Assembly (NCBI RefSeq): GCF_034314085.1
Contig: NZ_JAVIWI010000001.1
Coordinates: 1,612,001-1,676,000 of the forward strand
DNA: 64,000 nt
Source of the DNA: Undibacterium sp. 5I1
GTDB lineage: Bacteria > Pseudomonadota > Gammaproteobacteria > Burkholderiales > Burkholderiaceae_D
Reading direction: 5' to 3'
Shown here: piece after piece, positions 11,197 through 20,486 of the stretch
Layout of the letters: each line of letters opens with the position of its first letter
How positions within the stretch are numbered: position 1 is the stretch's first letter
Program-made: the position numbers and the translations under genes
Notes under the pieces: model-generated
What the model was told of the DNA's origin: nothing
Databases searched by the model: none
Seen by the model: the letters and a program-made list of their open reading frames with translations, nothing else

Positions 11197-12177
11197 ATGA
11201 AAGCCGTACTTTGCAAAGCATGGGGTTTACCAGATACCTTGGTCGTAGAAGAGTTGCCAGATCTTGTTGCAAGCGCTGGACAAGTGGTGATTGATGTAAA
11301 AGCCGCCGGGGTTAACTTCCCAGATGTTCTGATCATCCAAAACAAATATCAATTTAAACCAGAATTGCCTTTCACCCCGGGCAGCGAATTGTCTGGAGTG
11401 GTGAGGGCCGTCGGTGATGGAGTCAGCAATATCAAGGTCGGCGATAAAGTAATTGCCTTCATCGGTCACAGCGCATTCGCACAGCAGGTCGTAGCACCTG
11501 CGCAAGCGGTGATGCCTATGCCACTTGGAATGGATTTCGATACTGCAGCAGCGATTACTCTCACCTATGGCACATCGCATCACGCGGTAGTCGATCGTGC
11601 TCAGTTAAAAGCCGGAGAAACGATGTTGGTGCTAGGCGCTGCCGGTGGCGTTGGCCTGGCAGCGATTGAAATCGGCAAAGCATTAGGGGCACGCGTAATC
11701 GCCGCGGCCTCGTCCGATGAGAAGCTCGCTATTTGCAAAGAACATGGCGCCGATCTGACGATCAACTACAGTACACAAGACCTGCGTGAGGCAATCAAAG
11801 CGGCAACAGATGGTAAAGGGCCAGATGTTATTTACGATCCGGTTGGTGGCATCTATGCAGAACCTGCATTCCGCTCCATTGCTTGGCGCGGACGTTATCT
11901 GGTCGTGGGATTTGCAAATGGTGAAATCCCGAAATTGCCATTAAACTTAACGCTGCTCAAAGGTGCTTCTTTAGTCGGTGTGTTTTGGGGAGAATTTGCC
12001 AAACGCGAACCTAAAGCAAATCTGGCAGCAATGCGCGAATTAATTGGCTGGTTAGCTGAAGGCAAAATCAAACCACGAATTTCTGGGCGCTATGCATTAA
12101 AAGATACGGCGATTGCGTTGAACGATATAGCCGCTCGCAAAGTTACCGGCAAAGTTGTTATACAGCCAGAGAAGTAA
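11197..12177 (+). CDS. NADPH:quinone oxidoreductase family protein (zinc-independent MDR)
   Basis: Medium-chain dehydrogenase/reductase of the quinone reductase type, 326 residues. The GroES-like N-terminal half (GVNFPDVLIIQNKYQ, FTPGSELSGVV) lacks the zinc-binding cysteines of alcohol dehydrogenases. The Rossmann motif is LVLGAAGGVGLAAIE. A strong GAGGAGA ribosome site lies 8 nt before the ATG. It stands alone, divergent from surE. The substrate cannot be read from the sequence. Confidence 0.88.
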   Translation: MKAVLCKAWGLPDTLVVEELPDLVASAGQVVIDVKAAGVNFPDVLIIQNKYQFKPELPFTPGSELSGVVRAVGDGVSNIKVGDKVIAFIGHSAFAQQVVAPAQAVMPMPLGMDFDTAAAITLTYGTSHHAVVDRAQLKAGETMLVLGAAGGVGLAAIEIGKALGARVIAAASSDEKLAICKEHGADLTINYSTQDLREAIKAATDGKGPDVIYDPVGGIYAEPAFRSIAWRGRYLVVGFANGEIPKLPLNLTLLKGASLVGVFWGEFAKREPKANLAAMRELIGWLAEGKIKPRISGRYALKDTAIALNDIAARKVTGKVVIQPEK

Positions 12178-12197
12178 TTTTCAGTTTTTTGCATGCA

Positions 12198-12288
12198 TAA
12201 GACTTACGCAAAGCCGCCCAGCTTCTTGCAGCACTAAAGTAATTTCTTCGTTGCTGCGCTTTACTGGGACAATTTTGTGTAAGTCTTA
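12198..12288. repeat. Small hairpin element, family 2, copy 1
   Basis: A 91-bp near-palindrome downstream of the quinone oxidoreductase gene. Its ends are TAAGACTTACGCAAA (12198-12212) and TTTTGTGTAAGTCTTA (12273-12288). Inner arms also pair (CCAG with CTGG, GCAGCA with TGCTGC). A second element with related ends is at 32884-33019. It looks like a MITE or REP-like structured repeat, and could also act as a terminator for the convergent genes. Confidence 0.6.
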
Positions 12289-12390
12289 ATTAAAGATATC
12301 GACGCAGAACTTGTGCAAAACTCATCCATCATAAAAGAGACGGATAAGATTCCCCGCTTAATCTAGCGCAAGTTCAATACGCCGAAAATC

Positions 12391-12480
12391 AATATACTCC
12401 CCAATATTTTTAAAAAATATGCCTTATTGCCCAGTTAATCTCTGGACGACTAAAATATACTCATCATGAGTATTATATTT
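12391..12480 (+). repeat. Dispersed element family, copy B
   Basis: Begins AATATACTCCCC (12391-12402), continues with a T/A-rich arm and ATGCC, and has the inner inverted repeat CCCAG...CTGGAC. It ends in AAATATACTCATCATGAGTA and ATATTT. It lies between the convergent quinone oxidoreductase and HD-GYP genes. Together with the family 2 hairpin it accounts for most of the 12178-12571 spacer, where I see no gene. Confidence 0.7.
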
Positions 12481-12571
12481 ACCTTGAATAGCAATCCAAA
12501 TAAAAAAGCAATCAAAATGAGTGCTTATTCATGTCGCAACAACCATTAAGAATCGTCTTTTCAAATGCCAA

Positions 12572-13840
12572 TCAAGCAGTGGGGGAAGTCGCATCACCAA
12601 GCCAATAACGACTTATGTCTTTTAAACCCCACTTACTAGCATCCTCACGGCCTACAATTTTATCTTGTGAACCAGCCCGGGCTAAATCAATCAATTCCGG
12701 CACAATATAACCTAGAGATTTGATGGAGAAAAAAACGCGCACTTTAGGTAACAACAAAGACTTACCGACTTGCTGCTCGACCACCACGCCAAGCCGTCCA
12801 GACTCCAGCCGGATTAATGTTCCGACTGGGAAGATGCCAATACTTTTTACGAAAGCCTGGAATATTTTTTCGTCAAAATGACCTTTGCTCCACTCCGCCA
12901 TTTTCCGCAACGATTCCGCCGGGCACCAGCCCTGTTTATAGGGGCGATTAGATGTGATGGCATCATAGACATCGCACACAGCGCCCATACGCGCAAACAA
13001 GCTAATCTGCTCACCCGATAAACGATCGGGATAACCACTGCCGTCCATTTTTTCGTGATGATGCAGACAAACATCCAAAGCAACGTCGCTAATTCCCTTT
13101 ACCTCTAACAACATTTTATAACCAGCTGCCGGATGTTCCTTCACCGATATAAATTCATCGTCTGTCAATTTGCCTGGCTTGTTTAAAATATCAGACGAAA
13201 CCATCATCTTGCCGATATCGTGTAATAAACCGGCCAGACCAGCATCGCGTATTTCGGCATCACTCAACCCGAGTTGCTTAGATAACGCGATCATCAATGC
13301 ACACACCGCGATGGAATGCATGTAGGTGTAATCGTCTTTTGTTTTGAGGCGAACCAAGCCGATTAAAGCACCAGAATTACGCATGACTGAAGAGGCAATT
13401 TCCTCAACTAATGGCAAGGCATTCTCGACATCAACAGCATTGCCCATGCGTGCCTCGTGGAACATCGAAAAAACAGCTTGCTTCGATTTGCTAACAATTT
13501 TTGCTGCACGTCCTAGCTCTTCATCCATTGAGACACTTCGTATCTCTTTAAACGACTGCATCTGGACGGCTTCAGCCGGCTCAACTGGTTTAGCAACTGT
13601 TGGTTCTGCAACAATTTCTTCAGGCTCTTCATCGCTATCTTCCGCGGGATGAAAAACATCAAGTCCTTTTATCGTATCAATCCAAGCTTCTTTGATCTTT
13701 GTGCTGAGTACCTTATTTAATACATTTTGATCTTCTAGCAAAAAAGATTTTTGCCAAAATGGAGTGTCCATCCAGGAACTGCATAACTCCTGCACGTACA
13801 TTCCGACTCGCAGTTGATTAGTTTCTATTTTTTTCAGCAT
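12572..13840 (-). CDS. HD-GYP domain protein with N-terminal DUF3391 (putative c-di-GMP phosphodiesterase)
   Basis: Cytoplasmic 422-residue protein. Residues 1 to about 130 match the DUF3391 type (MLKKIETNQLRVGMYVQEL), a domain often placed before HD-GYP. The HD-GYP part has LLHDIGKMMV, the following KEHP and HHHEKMDGSGYP, so the HD pair and the DGSGYP variant of the GYP motif are intact. A family role in hydrolysing c-di-GMP, affecting motility, biofilm or secretion, is expected but not proven. The gene is monocistronic, with about 210 bp before it. Confidence 0.88.
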   Translation of the reverse strand: MLKKIETNQLRVGMYVQELCSSWMDTPFWQKSFLLEDQNVLNKVLSTKIKEAWIDTIKGLDVFHPAEDSDEEPEEIVAEPTVAKPVEPAEAVQMQSFKEIRSVSMDEELGRAAKIVSKSKQAVFSMFHEARMGNAVDVENALPLVEEIASSVMRNSGALIGLVRLKTKDDYTYMHSIAVCALMIALSKQLGLSDAEIRDAGLAGLLHDIGKMMVSSDILNKPGKLTDDEFISVKEHPAAGYKMLLEVKGISDVALDVCLHHHEKMDGSGYPDRLSGEQISLFARMGAVCDVYDAITSNRPYKQGWCPAESLRKMAEWSKGHFDEKIFQAFVKSIGIFPVGTLIRLESGRLGVVVEQQVGKSLLLPKVRVFFSIKSLGYIVPELIDLARAGSQDKIVGREDASKWGLKDISRYWLGDATSPTA

Positions 13841-14051
13841 GTTTGATCTTAGTTACACTGATTATCTCGACTGGCGATGACCTTATCTTCGGTAGCTTAG
13901 ACTGAAGCAATTTTATGCGATACAAAGCAACAAATTTTCAGTTCTTAGTTTATTCCACAATTGAAGATTTGAATCAGTATCCTAAGTATTTTTATTACGG
14001 TTATTTATCGTAATGGTAAATCTAGCTAACGATCAGAATGAGTAGAGGTAT

Positions 14052-14849
14052 TTATGCAAGACGTTTATGCAACAAGTTCATCGGGGCAAAAAAATCTTGC
14101 ATATTTTTATTCCCAATAAATGACAAGTTGTACGGATGCTCAGCAATCTGTTGTTGAAATAAAGATACCACTGACATCTGCTGTAACTGTTCAGCAATTT
14201 TGCCCCATAAGACCAGAATGGTGGGCTTTACTGTCGTTTGCTGTTGATCGTTCAATGCCAAAAAAATGGATTGAAGAAATGGCAGCCAGGCTTTTGCATC
14301 TTTGGCAGGTGCAACATCGGATCGAAACACCAATGACGCATTCAATAACAAAAATCCTTGTGCGAGCAAATTATCTTGCAACTCTGGCAGAGATTGAATG
14401 AAGACAGAATCAGTCGCTCTCGCTTTGCTTGCGACCTCAGCAACCGCAGAAATAGAAGTGTTTTCTAGCGTCAAATAGCCGCCCGTAACCAATAACATTT
14501 TGATGAAATTACGTAGCGATGTTGCACGATTCACTTTTTTGGATAAGCCGCCGCCAGTCTCTTGCGACCATAAATCTGTGACGGCACCATCCATAAAACA
14601 AAATCCGGTAGCACTGTCTTCCCGAGGATAAGGACCCTCACCTACCAGCACATAACGTACCGCATCAATAGGTATGGCAAATGCAGCAAATAAACGTCCC
14701 GCGGTAGGTAAAAAATGGGAGCCTGACAGATTACTCAAATACTCTGGATCTGCCGCTTTTACTGCGGCCAAACCTTGGTGCAAAGCTGGATGCCAGGATG
14801 GATGAGCCTGAGCCAAGGCATCTTGTAAAAATTGAGGAAGTGTATTCAC
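14052..14849 (-). CDS. Uracil-DNA glycosylase-fold protein with degenerate catalytic motif
   Basis: A 265-residue protein that aligns by eye with family 1 uracil-DNA glycosylase (Ung). The Ung water-activating motif GQDPYH is replaced by GEGPYP (residues 70-75), so the catalytic Asp and the following His are absent. The uracil-recognition Asn (LLLNAS, residues 167-172) and the late His loop (EHPYNLSF, from residue 237) are retained. ILVLWGKIAEQL matches the Ung LLWG segment. It could be an inactive DNA-binding relative, a repurposed enzyme or a decaying copy. It lies 65 bp downstream of gspC on the same strand. The fold is fairly clear; the function is unknown. Confidence 0.75.
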   Translation of the reverse strand: MNTLPQFLQDALAQAHPSWHPALHQGLAAVKAADPEYLSNLSGSHFLPTAGRLFAAFAIPIDAVRYVLVGEGPYPREDSATGFCFMDGAVTDLWSQETGGGLSKKVNRATSLRNFIKMLLVTGGYLTLENTSISAVAEVASKARATDSVFIQSLPELQDNLLAQGFLLLNASLVFRSDVAPAKDAKAWLPFLQSIFLALNDQQQTTVKPTILVLWGKIAEQLQQMSVVSLFQQQIAEHPYNLSFIGNKNMQDFFAPMNLLHKRLA

Positions 14850-14914
14850 TAATAGGCTTAATAGACTTAGAAGACTTACCGGCCTGATTGAGCCGTATTG
14901 AGACTAATCTTCAG

Positions 14915-15499
14915 TTATTGCTGATTATCTGGAGGCGTTGGTGTAGAGGCTGGTTGCGGCGTTAAAACAGGTACGCCACCACTAATAGAAATACCAGGAT
15001 TATTTCCACTAAAAACCTGACGACTGTTTGATGGGAACGCAATTGGATTTGGCGGAGCCATGGTAGCAGCACCATTTGGACTGATCGGTGCGCTGGTAAT
15101 AGTTGCTGATGGTGGCAGCTCAACTCGCTTGGAAATACCGTTTTCAGAAATCAAAATATATTGATCATAAACGGCCTTCAGCGTGACCCCTGGAGATAAC
15201 TCTTGATCAATCCCAACAGCTTGAGCTGGCCTGCCATTGGCGCTGATGATGGCGACACTTTCTATTTGTCGAACAGCGAGTATCACGCCTTTTAATTGAT
15301 AATTACTAGCCGCTTGTGCTACTTGACTTTGACCAAATACACTACCCCACTGGCCAGCACCTGGCTCAAATGCAGCAGACTGCATCGGTACGGCTACAGC
15401 ACGTGCTTGCGGTTTAAATAGATGGATACCCCAAAAACTAAGGGACATACATAAGGCAATAAACATCAAAAAACTGACTATTAATGGGGCACGCTTCAT
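14915..15499 (-). CDS. gspC: Type II secretion system inner-membrane protein GspC (short, no PDZ)
   Basis: A 194-residue bitopic protein with one N-terminal transmembrane segment (PLIVSFLMFIALCMSLSFWG). A periplasmic homology region follows (YQLKGVILAVRQIESVAIIS through SKRVELPPSA), which in GspC contacts the secretin GspD. The tail is Pro/Thr/Asn-rich and no C-terminal PDZ domain is present. It is the last gene of the T2SS operon, 138 bp after gspF, an unusual place because gspC often leads such operons. Confidence 0.8.
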   Translation of the reverse strand: MKRAPLIVSFLMFIALCMSLSFWGIHLFKPQARAVAVPMQSAAFEPGAGQWGSVFGQSQVAQAASNYQLKGVILAVRQIESVAIISANGRPAQAVGIDQELSPGVTLKAVYDQYILISENGISKRVELPPSATITSAPISPNGAATMAPPNPIAFPSNSRQVFSGNNPGISISGGVPVLTPQPASTPTPPDNQQ

Positions 15500-15637
15500 T
15501 TCATTCCTTGCTTATGGCAGATAACTCAACTTAGTTAATCATCTAAGTTAATCGCCTTGATTAATCTACCCAATAAATTGGCCTGATTAGTCAGGATCAA
15601 TAGCTTGGTAGTGTTTGCAATATTGGTGATTAAGTTG

Positions 15638-16858
15638 TCAGCGAACCAGTTGATTAATTTCAATAATTGGCATCAACACGGCAAGTACAATCAGTAGCAC
15701 AACTACACCCATTGCCAGAATTAATGCGGGTTCCAGCAGACCTGCCATCGTCAATGCACGGCGCTCTAAATCCTGTTCTTGTGCATTAGATGCACGCTCC
15801 AGCATCGCTGGCAGCTCACCGGTGACTTCGCCTGCACGTATCATATGAATTAACATAGGAGGAAAGTGCTTATGTGCTGACAACGCGCGCGCTAAGCCCA
15901 CACCTTCACGTACGCTGGCGGTCGCATCTTCCACTTGCTGGCGCATTGCGACATTAGACAAGGTCTCCCGACTGGTTTGCAAAGCACGCAAAATAGGTAC
16001 GCCAGAGCCAGTAGTAATCGCCAGAGTGCTGGCAAAGCGTGAGGTATTCAAACTACGTTCAAACTTGCCATATAAGGGTGCCGTTAACAACCAGGTATGC
16101 CAGCGCATTTTGACATCTGGATTCTTAAGCGCCATGCGCCAGCTCCAGAACGCAACTGCAATCACGATTCCGACGAACAATCCATAGCTACGCACAAAAT
16201 CAGATATCGCCAACATCATCACGGTTAAGAAAGGTAATTTTTGTTTTGTATTGGCAAAAACAGAGACGATCTGCGGCACCACATAGGTCAACAAAAATAT
16301 CACAATCGCAAACGCAACGACCGTGACAATGGCCGGGTAAGTAAAGGCTAATTTGACTTTTTGCACCAAGGCATTGCGGCGCTCAATATAATCTGCCAAG
16401 CGCGATAATACACGCGACAAATGACCGATTTGCTCGCCGGAAGCAACCAGTGCGCAATAGATATCGGCAAAGTCATTTGGATGCTGTTTCAGACCATCAG
16501 ACAGAGACGCGCCGGCCATCACTTCTGAGCGAATAGATGCAATCAAATCACGGATATAACTGCGTTCTGATTGCTCTAACAAGGCTGACAACGATTGCTC
16601 TAAGGGTAAGCCTGCTTCTAACAAGCTCGCTAACTGTCTGGTAAATAGCGCAAGTTCTACTGTAGATAAATGCTCGCCAAAAATACTGCGTCGCTTCTTA
16701 CCTTCCGCATCGAGTTGATTGGCAATCAGTTCAACAGTGATGGGTAAAAAATTCTGGCTACGCAAATCGGCACGCGCTGCGCGCGCACTATCTGCGTTGA
16801 CCACACCTTTTTTGCTTAGTCCATCTGGATCAATGGCTTCATATCTGAATGCTGGCAC
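15638..16858 (-). CDS. gspF: Type II secretion inner-membrane platform protein GspF
   Basis: Polytopic platform protein of the secretion machine, 406 residues, the usual length. The family start MPAFRYEAIDPDGLSKKGVV is present. Two repeated GspF domains (LALFTRQLASLLEAGLPLEQ and ASTLAITTGSGVPILRAL) are each followed by transmembrane helices, with a final C-terminal helix (LILAMGVVVLLIVLAVLMPI). It follows gspE by 6 bp. Confidence 0.95.
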   Translation of the reverse strand: MPAFRYEAIDPDGLSKKGVVNADSARAARADLRSQNFLPITVELIANQLDAEGKKRRSIFGEHLSTVELALFTRQLASLLEAGLPLEQSLSALLEQSERSYIRDLIASIRSEVMAGASLSDGLKQHPNDFADIYCALVASGEQIGHLSRVLSRLADYIERRNALVQKVKLAFTYPAIVTVVAFAIVIFLLTYVVPQIVSVFANTKQKLPFLTVMMLAISDFVRSYGLFVGIVIAVAFWSWRMALKNPDVKMRWHTWLLTAPLYGKFERSLNTSRFASTLAITTGSGVPILRALQTSRETLSNVAMRQQVEDATASVREGVGLARALSAHKHFPPMLIHMIRAGEVTGELPAMLERASNAQEQDLERRALTMAGLLEPALILAMGVVVLLIVLAVLMPIIEINQLVR

Positions 16859-16864
16859 GATGGT

Positions 16865-18295
16865 TTACTCTTTCGTTACTCGCAATAATTCTTCCCGGGT
16901 GGTAACGCCTGCCGTCAACCAACGATCGCCATCTTCACGCATCGTTTTCATGCCATCACGCTGCGCTACCGTGCGGACTTCTGCCTCGGAAGCCTGATGA
17001 TGAATTTGCGAGCGAATTTCTTCTGTCGTCAGCAACAATTCATAAACCCCTACTCGTCCTTGATACCCGGTATGACCACAATGCTCACAGCCGACTGAAT
17101 GCCAGTCCTGACCATCAAAACGTTTGCAACGGGTGCAGAGCTTACGCACTAATCGTTGTGCGATAACACCGAGTAAAGACGATGACAGCAAGAACGGTTC
17201 TATGCCCATATCAAGCAAGCGAGTGACTGCTGCCGCAGAGTCATTCGTATGCAAAGTCGCTAACACCAAATGCCCAGTCAACGACGCTTGCACCGCGATT
17301 TGCGCTGTCTCTAAATCGCGAATCTCGCCGATCATGATGACGTCGGGATCTTGTCGCAAGATAGCGCGAAGTGCCTTGGCAAACGTCATATCAATACGCG
17401 CATTAACCTGAGTTTGTCCCACGCCAGCAAGTTCGTATTCAATCGGATCTTCTACTGTCAGGATATTGGTCTTACCCGCATTTAAACGTGACAATGCCGC
17501 ATACAGCGTAGTCGTTTTACCTGAGCCAGTAGGCCCGGTGACCAGCACGATACCGTGTGGCTGCGCGATCAATTTATCAAACTGTGGCAGCACATCGGGG
17601 CTCATCCCTAAGGTACTCAGATCTAACCGACCTGCCTCTTTATCAAGCAGACGTAATACTGCGCGTTCGCCATGCCCTGTTGGTAAGGTGGAGACGCGGA
17701 CATCAACCGGTTTACCACCAATACGCAAAGTAATACGTCCATCTTGTGGTAATCGCTTTTCGGCAATATCTAGCTGCGCCATGATTTTAATTCGCGATAC
17801 TAATGAGGCATGAATCGCTTTTTTCGGACGCACTACATCACGCAATGAACCATCAATACGAAAACGCACTATCGAAATTTGCTCAAACGGCTCAATATGA
17901 ATATCTGATGCACCGTCCCGCAATGCTTGCGTCAGCAGAGCGTTAATCATTCGAATGACTGGTGCATCATCGGCAGACTCCAGCAAATCCTCAATCGCTG
18001 GCATATCCAGCATCAGCTTCGCCAAATCTAGATCAGACTCTACTTCACCAACTACGTCAGCAGCATCACCGCCAGATCCTGCATAGGTTCTGGCGATCAT
18101 TTCCAGCAAGTCTGCATGCGGCATCACGTTTAATTTAACGCGGCCAAAACGGCGCCCTACTTCAGCAATAGCGGCAGGTTTAGTTTCGGTGGATACAGCT
18201 AGTTCTACACATGCCGCTGAATCGTTCAAATCACGACAAGCAAGTACTGAAAAGTCACGGGCATACGCATACGACAATAATCGGTTCTCTAGCAT
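16865..18295 (-). CDS. gspE: Type II secretion ATPase GspE
   Basis: Cytoplasmic AAA-like ATPase that powers pseudopilus assembly. Walker A is GPTGSGKTTTLYAAL (residues 254 onward from the chosen start). The Asp box and Walker B lie in DPDVIMIGEIRDLETA, and the His box is in ATLHTNDSAAAV. The zinc tetracysteine CTRCKRF...CEHCGHTGY is intact. The start at 18295 (MLENRLLSYAYARDF) is chosen because the longer frame would overlap gspD by about 40 bp; with it the gap to gspD is 4 bp. Confidence 0.95.
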   Translation of the reverse strand: MLENRLLSYAYARDFSVLACRDLNDSAACVELAVSTETKPAAIAEVGRRFGRVKLNVMPHADLLEMIARTYAGSGGDAADVVGEVESDLDLAKLMLDMPAIEDLLESADDAPVIRMINALLTQALRDGASDIHIEPFEQISIVRFRIDGSLRDVVRPKKAIHASLVSRIKIMAQLDIAEKRLPQDGRITLRIGGKPVDVRVSTLPTGHGERAVLRLLDKEAGRLDLSTLGMSPDVLPQFDKLIAQPHGIVLVTGPTGSGKTTTLYAALSRLNAGKTNILTVEDPIEYELAGVGQTQVNARIDMTFAKALRAILRQDPDVIMIGEIRDLETAQIAVQASLTGHLVLATLHTNDSAAAVTRLLDMGIEPFLLSSSLLGVIAQRLVRKLCTRCKRFDGQDWHSVGCEHCGHTGYQGRVGVYELLLTTEEIRSQIHHQASEAEVRTVAQRDGMKTMREDGDRWLTAGVTTREELLRVTKE

Positions 18296-18299
18296 GCTG

Positions 18300-20486
18300 T
18301 TATTTACTCTCTTTGCTTTCCGTCGCAGATTTATCACCCGGATTTACAACAGGCGTTTTAAATAACTTACCTTTTTCAATTTCCGGCAACAGACTATTCA
18401 TATCAGTTCCTTTTACCGGGGCAATCTGCGTACGCATATAGTCGTAGCGATCCAAGGATACATTGCCGCTTTGTTCTGCATTACGAATCACGACTGGCCG
18501 TATAAAAATCATCAGACTTGTTTTACCGCGGGTCTTAGTTTGATATTTGAATAAATTACCTAGTACAGGAATATTACTTAGCAGAGGTACGCCCTCGCTA
18601 GAATCTTCGATCGAGTCTTTCATCAAACCACCAAGTGCGATAATTTGTCCATCATCGACCAACACATTAGATTCGATCACGCTCTTGTTTGTGATTAGAC
18701 CTGCACTATTCGTCGTCGTGTTGTCTACGCTTGATACTTCCTGATAAATCGACATTCTGATTGAGCCACCATCAGATATTTGTGGTTTGACTTTTAAAGA
18801 CAAACCCACATCTTTACGCTCCACCGTAGTGAATGGATTTACGCCAGCACTACCGCCAGCAGAAGCAGATGTCGCATATTGACCAGTAATGAAGGGAACG
18901 TTTTGACCAACGATAATTTTCGCTTCTTCATTATCAAGAGTAATCAAAGTTGGAATTGAGAGAACATTCCCATTGCCATTGGATTCAAGAGCATGCGCCA
19001 GCGCACCTAAGCCAAGCTGGCCATTTACCTGTTTAAACAATCCCAAGGTCAAACCAGCGCCAGGCAGTGCCGATCCATTGCCTGCGATTAGCGCACCAAT
19101 GTTATTGCTCGTGGTAGTTTGAAATGACGTACCGCCGCCAACGCGATAATCGCTATTGCTATTACCAGATAATCCCAACCATTGAATACCAAAATCGTTC
19201 TCTTTACTCGCTTTAATTTCAACGATTAAAGCCTCAACATATACTTGGGCACGGCGTGCATCTAACTGGTCAATAATCGTTCTCAAATTTCGATAAACGG
19301 TCTCACTTGCAGTAATAATCAAAGTATTAGTTGCTGCATCTGCCTGAATAAAACCACCTGCACCACCACTCGACAAGCTACTTTGAGAAGAGCTAGCAGT
19401 GGACGATCCAGAGGATAAGCCACTCGTCGATGACCCGCCAAGGCTAGCATTAGAGTTAGTGCTGCTACCCAAAGAACTCGCGCCGTTACTACTTGAAGAT
19501 AGAGAAGAATTTCCGCTGGACGGCAATGAGCTGTCTTGAGTAATAATCGAACGCAAGGTTTGAGCTAACTTCACTGCCTCTGCGTTCTTCAGATAAACCA
19601 CATGCACGTTACCTGGCAAAGTAGTCGGCTGATCCAATTTAGCGATTAAGGATTTGATTAAATTGGCTCGCGCTGCTGAAGGCGCTTTAATCATAATGGA
19701 GTTAGTACGCGAATCTGCCAACAGAACAGCTTTTCCACCTTCAGCAGATGCGCCACCACTTTCAGTTAAACGAGTGACCATCGTTGCGATATCACTAGCA
19801 ATTGCATTTTTAACTGGAATGACGTCGACATCATTTGATGCGGGCACATCTAATGCGCCAATTATTTTTGTAAGACGCTTTAAATTATCAGCGTAATCTG
19901 TAATAACTACGGAATTGTTCCCAGGGTTGGCATTGATCGTGTTATTGGGTGAAATCAATGGACGCAGAACAGTAACGATATTATTTGCCGACTCATAATT
20001 TAAGCGGTAAATCTGAGTAGCAATCTGATCACCTTTTAGCGATTCAGCTTGTATTGGTCCCGCTTGCAACTTGGCATCTGACTCAGGAACCACTTTTGTA
20101 TAACCGTCCCCGGTGACTACCGAATATCCCTGCAAGCGCAAACTAGAAGTCAGTAGTTTGAACGCCTGATCCTTACTTAAAGGCTTTTCGGAGACTAAGT
20201 TAATTTGTCCCTTTACTCGTGGATCGATAATAAATGTCACACCAGTATAGTGACCAATTGCCTTGATCACAGACTCAATATCTGCGCCGACAAAATTAAG
20301 CGCAGCAGTATTTTGCGATGGATCTTGCGCATACGCGGGACACAAACTTAGCGTAAAACAGGCGGCCGTTATGAATGCGGCTATCGGCAATCGCTTCAAA
20401 TTAGTTTGCCGACTCTGTTGGGGATGCAACACATTCTGTACTGATACGCTCATGGCAGATCTTACTTTCAATAGATTTTTTCTCAT
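18300..20486 (-). CDS. gspD: Type II secretion outer-membrane secretin GspD
   Basis: Secretin that forms the outer-membrane channel, 728 residues. A signal peptide (IAAFITAACFTLSLCPAYA) ends near residue 53. N0-N3 domains follow (FVGADIESVIKAIGHYTGVT and later repeats), then the C-terminal beta-barrel with [16 protein letters not shown]. The N3 domain is interrupted by about 60 residues made almost wholly of Ser, Gly, Asn, Ala, Leu and Thr (319-378). The start overlaps the gspN stop by 4 bp (ATGA). An internal ATG at 20453 would also precede the signal peptide. Confidence 0.95.
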   Translation of the reverse strand: MRKNLLKVRSAMSVSVQNVLHPQQSRQTNLKRLPIAAFITAACFTLSLCPAYAQDPSQNTAALNFVGADIESVIKAIGHYTGVTFIIDPRVKGQINLVSEKPLSKDQAFKLLTSSLRLQGYSVVTGDGYTKVVPESDAKLQAGPIQAESLKGDQIATQIYRLNYESANNIVTVLRPLISPNNTINANPGNNSVVITDYADNLKRLTKIIGALDVPASNDVDVIPVKNAIASDIATMVTRLTESGGASAEGGKAVLLADSRTNSIMIKAPSAARANLIKSLIAKLDQPTTLPGNVHVVYLKNAEAVKLAQTLRSIITQDSSLPSSGNSSLSSSSNGASSLGSSTNSNASLGGSSTSGLSSGSSTASSSQSSLSSGGAGGFIQADAATNTLIITASETVYRNLRTIIDQLDARRAQVYVEALIVEIKASKENDFGIQWLGLSGNSNSDYRVGGGTSFQTTTSNNIGALIAGNGSALPGAGLTLGLFKQVNGQLGLGALAHALESNGNGNVLSIPTLITLDNEEAKIIVGQNVPFITGQYATSASAGGSAGVNPFTTVERKDVGLSLKVKPQISDGGSIRMSIYQEVSSVDNTTTNSAGLITNKSVIESNVLVDDGQIIALGGLMKDSIEDSSEGVPLLSNIPVLGNLFKYQTKTRGKTSLMIFIRPVVIRNAEQSGNVSLDRYDYMRTQIAPVKGTDMNSLLPEIEKGKLFKTPVVNPGDKSATESKESK

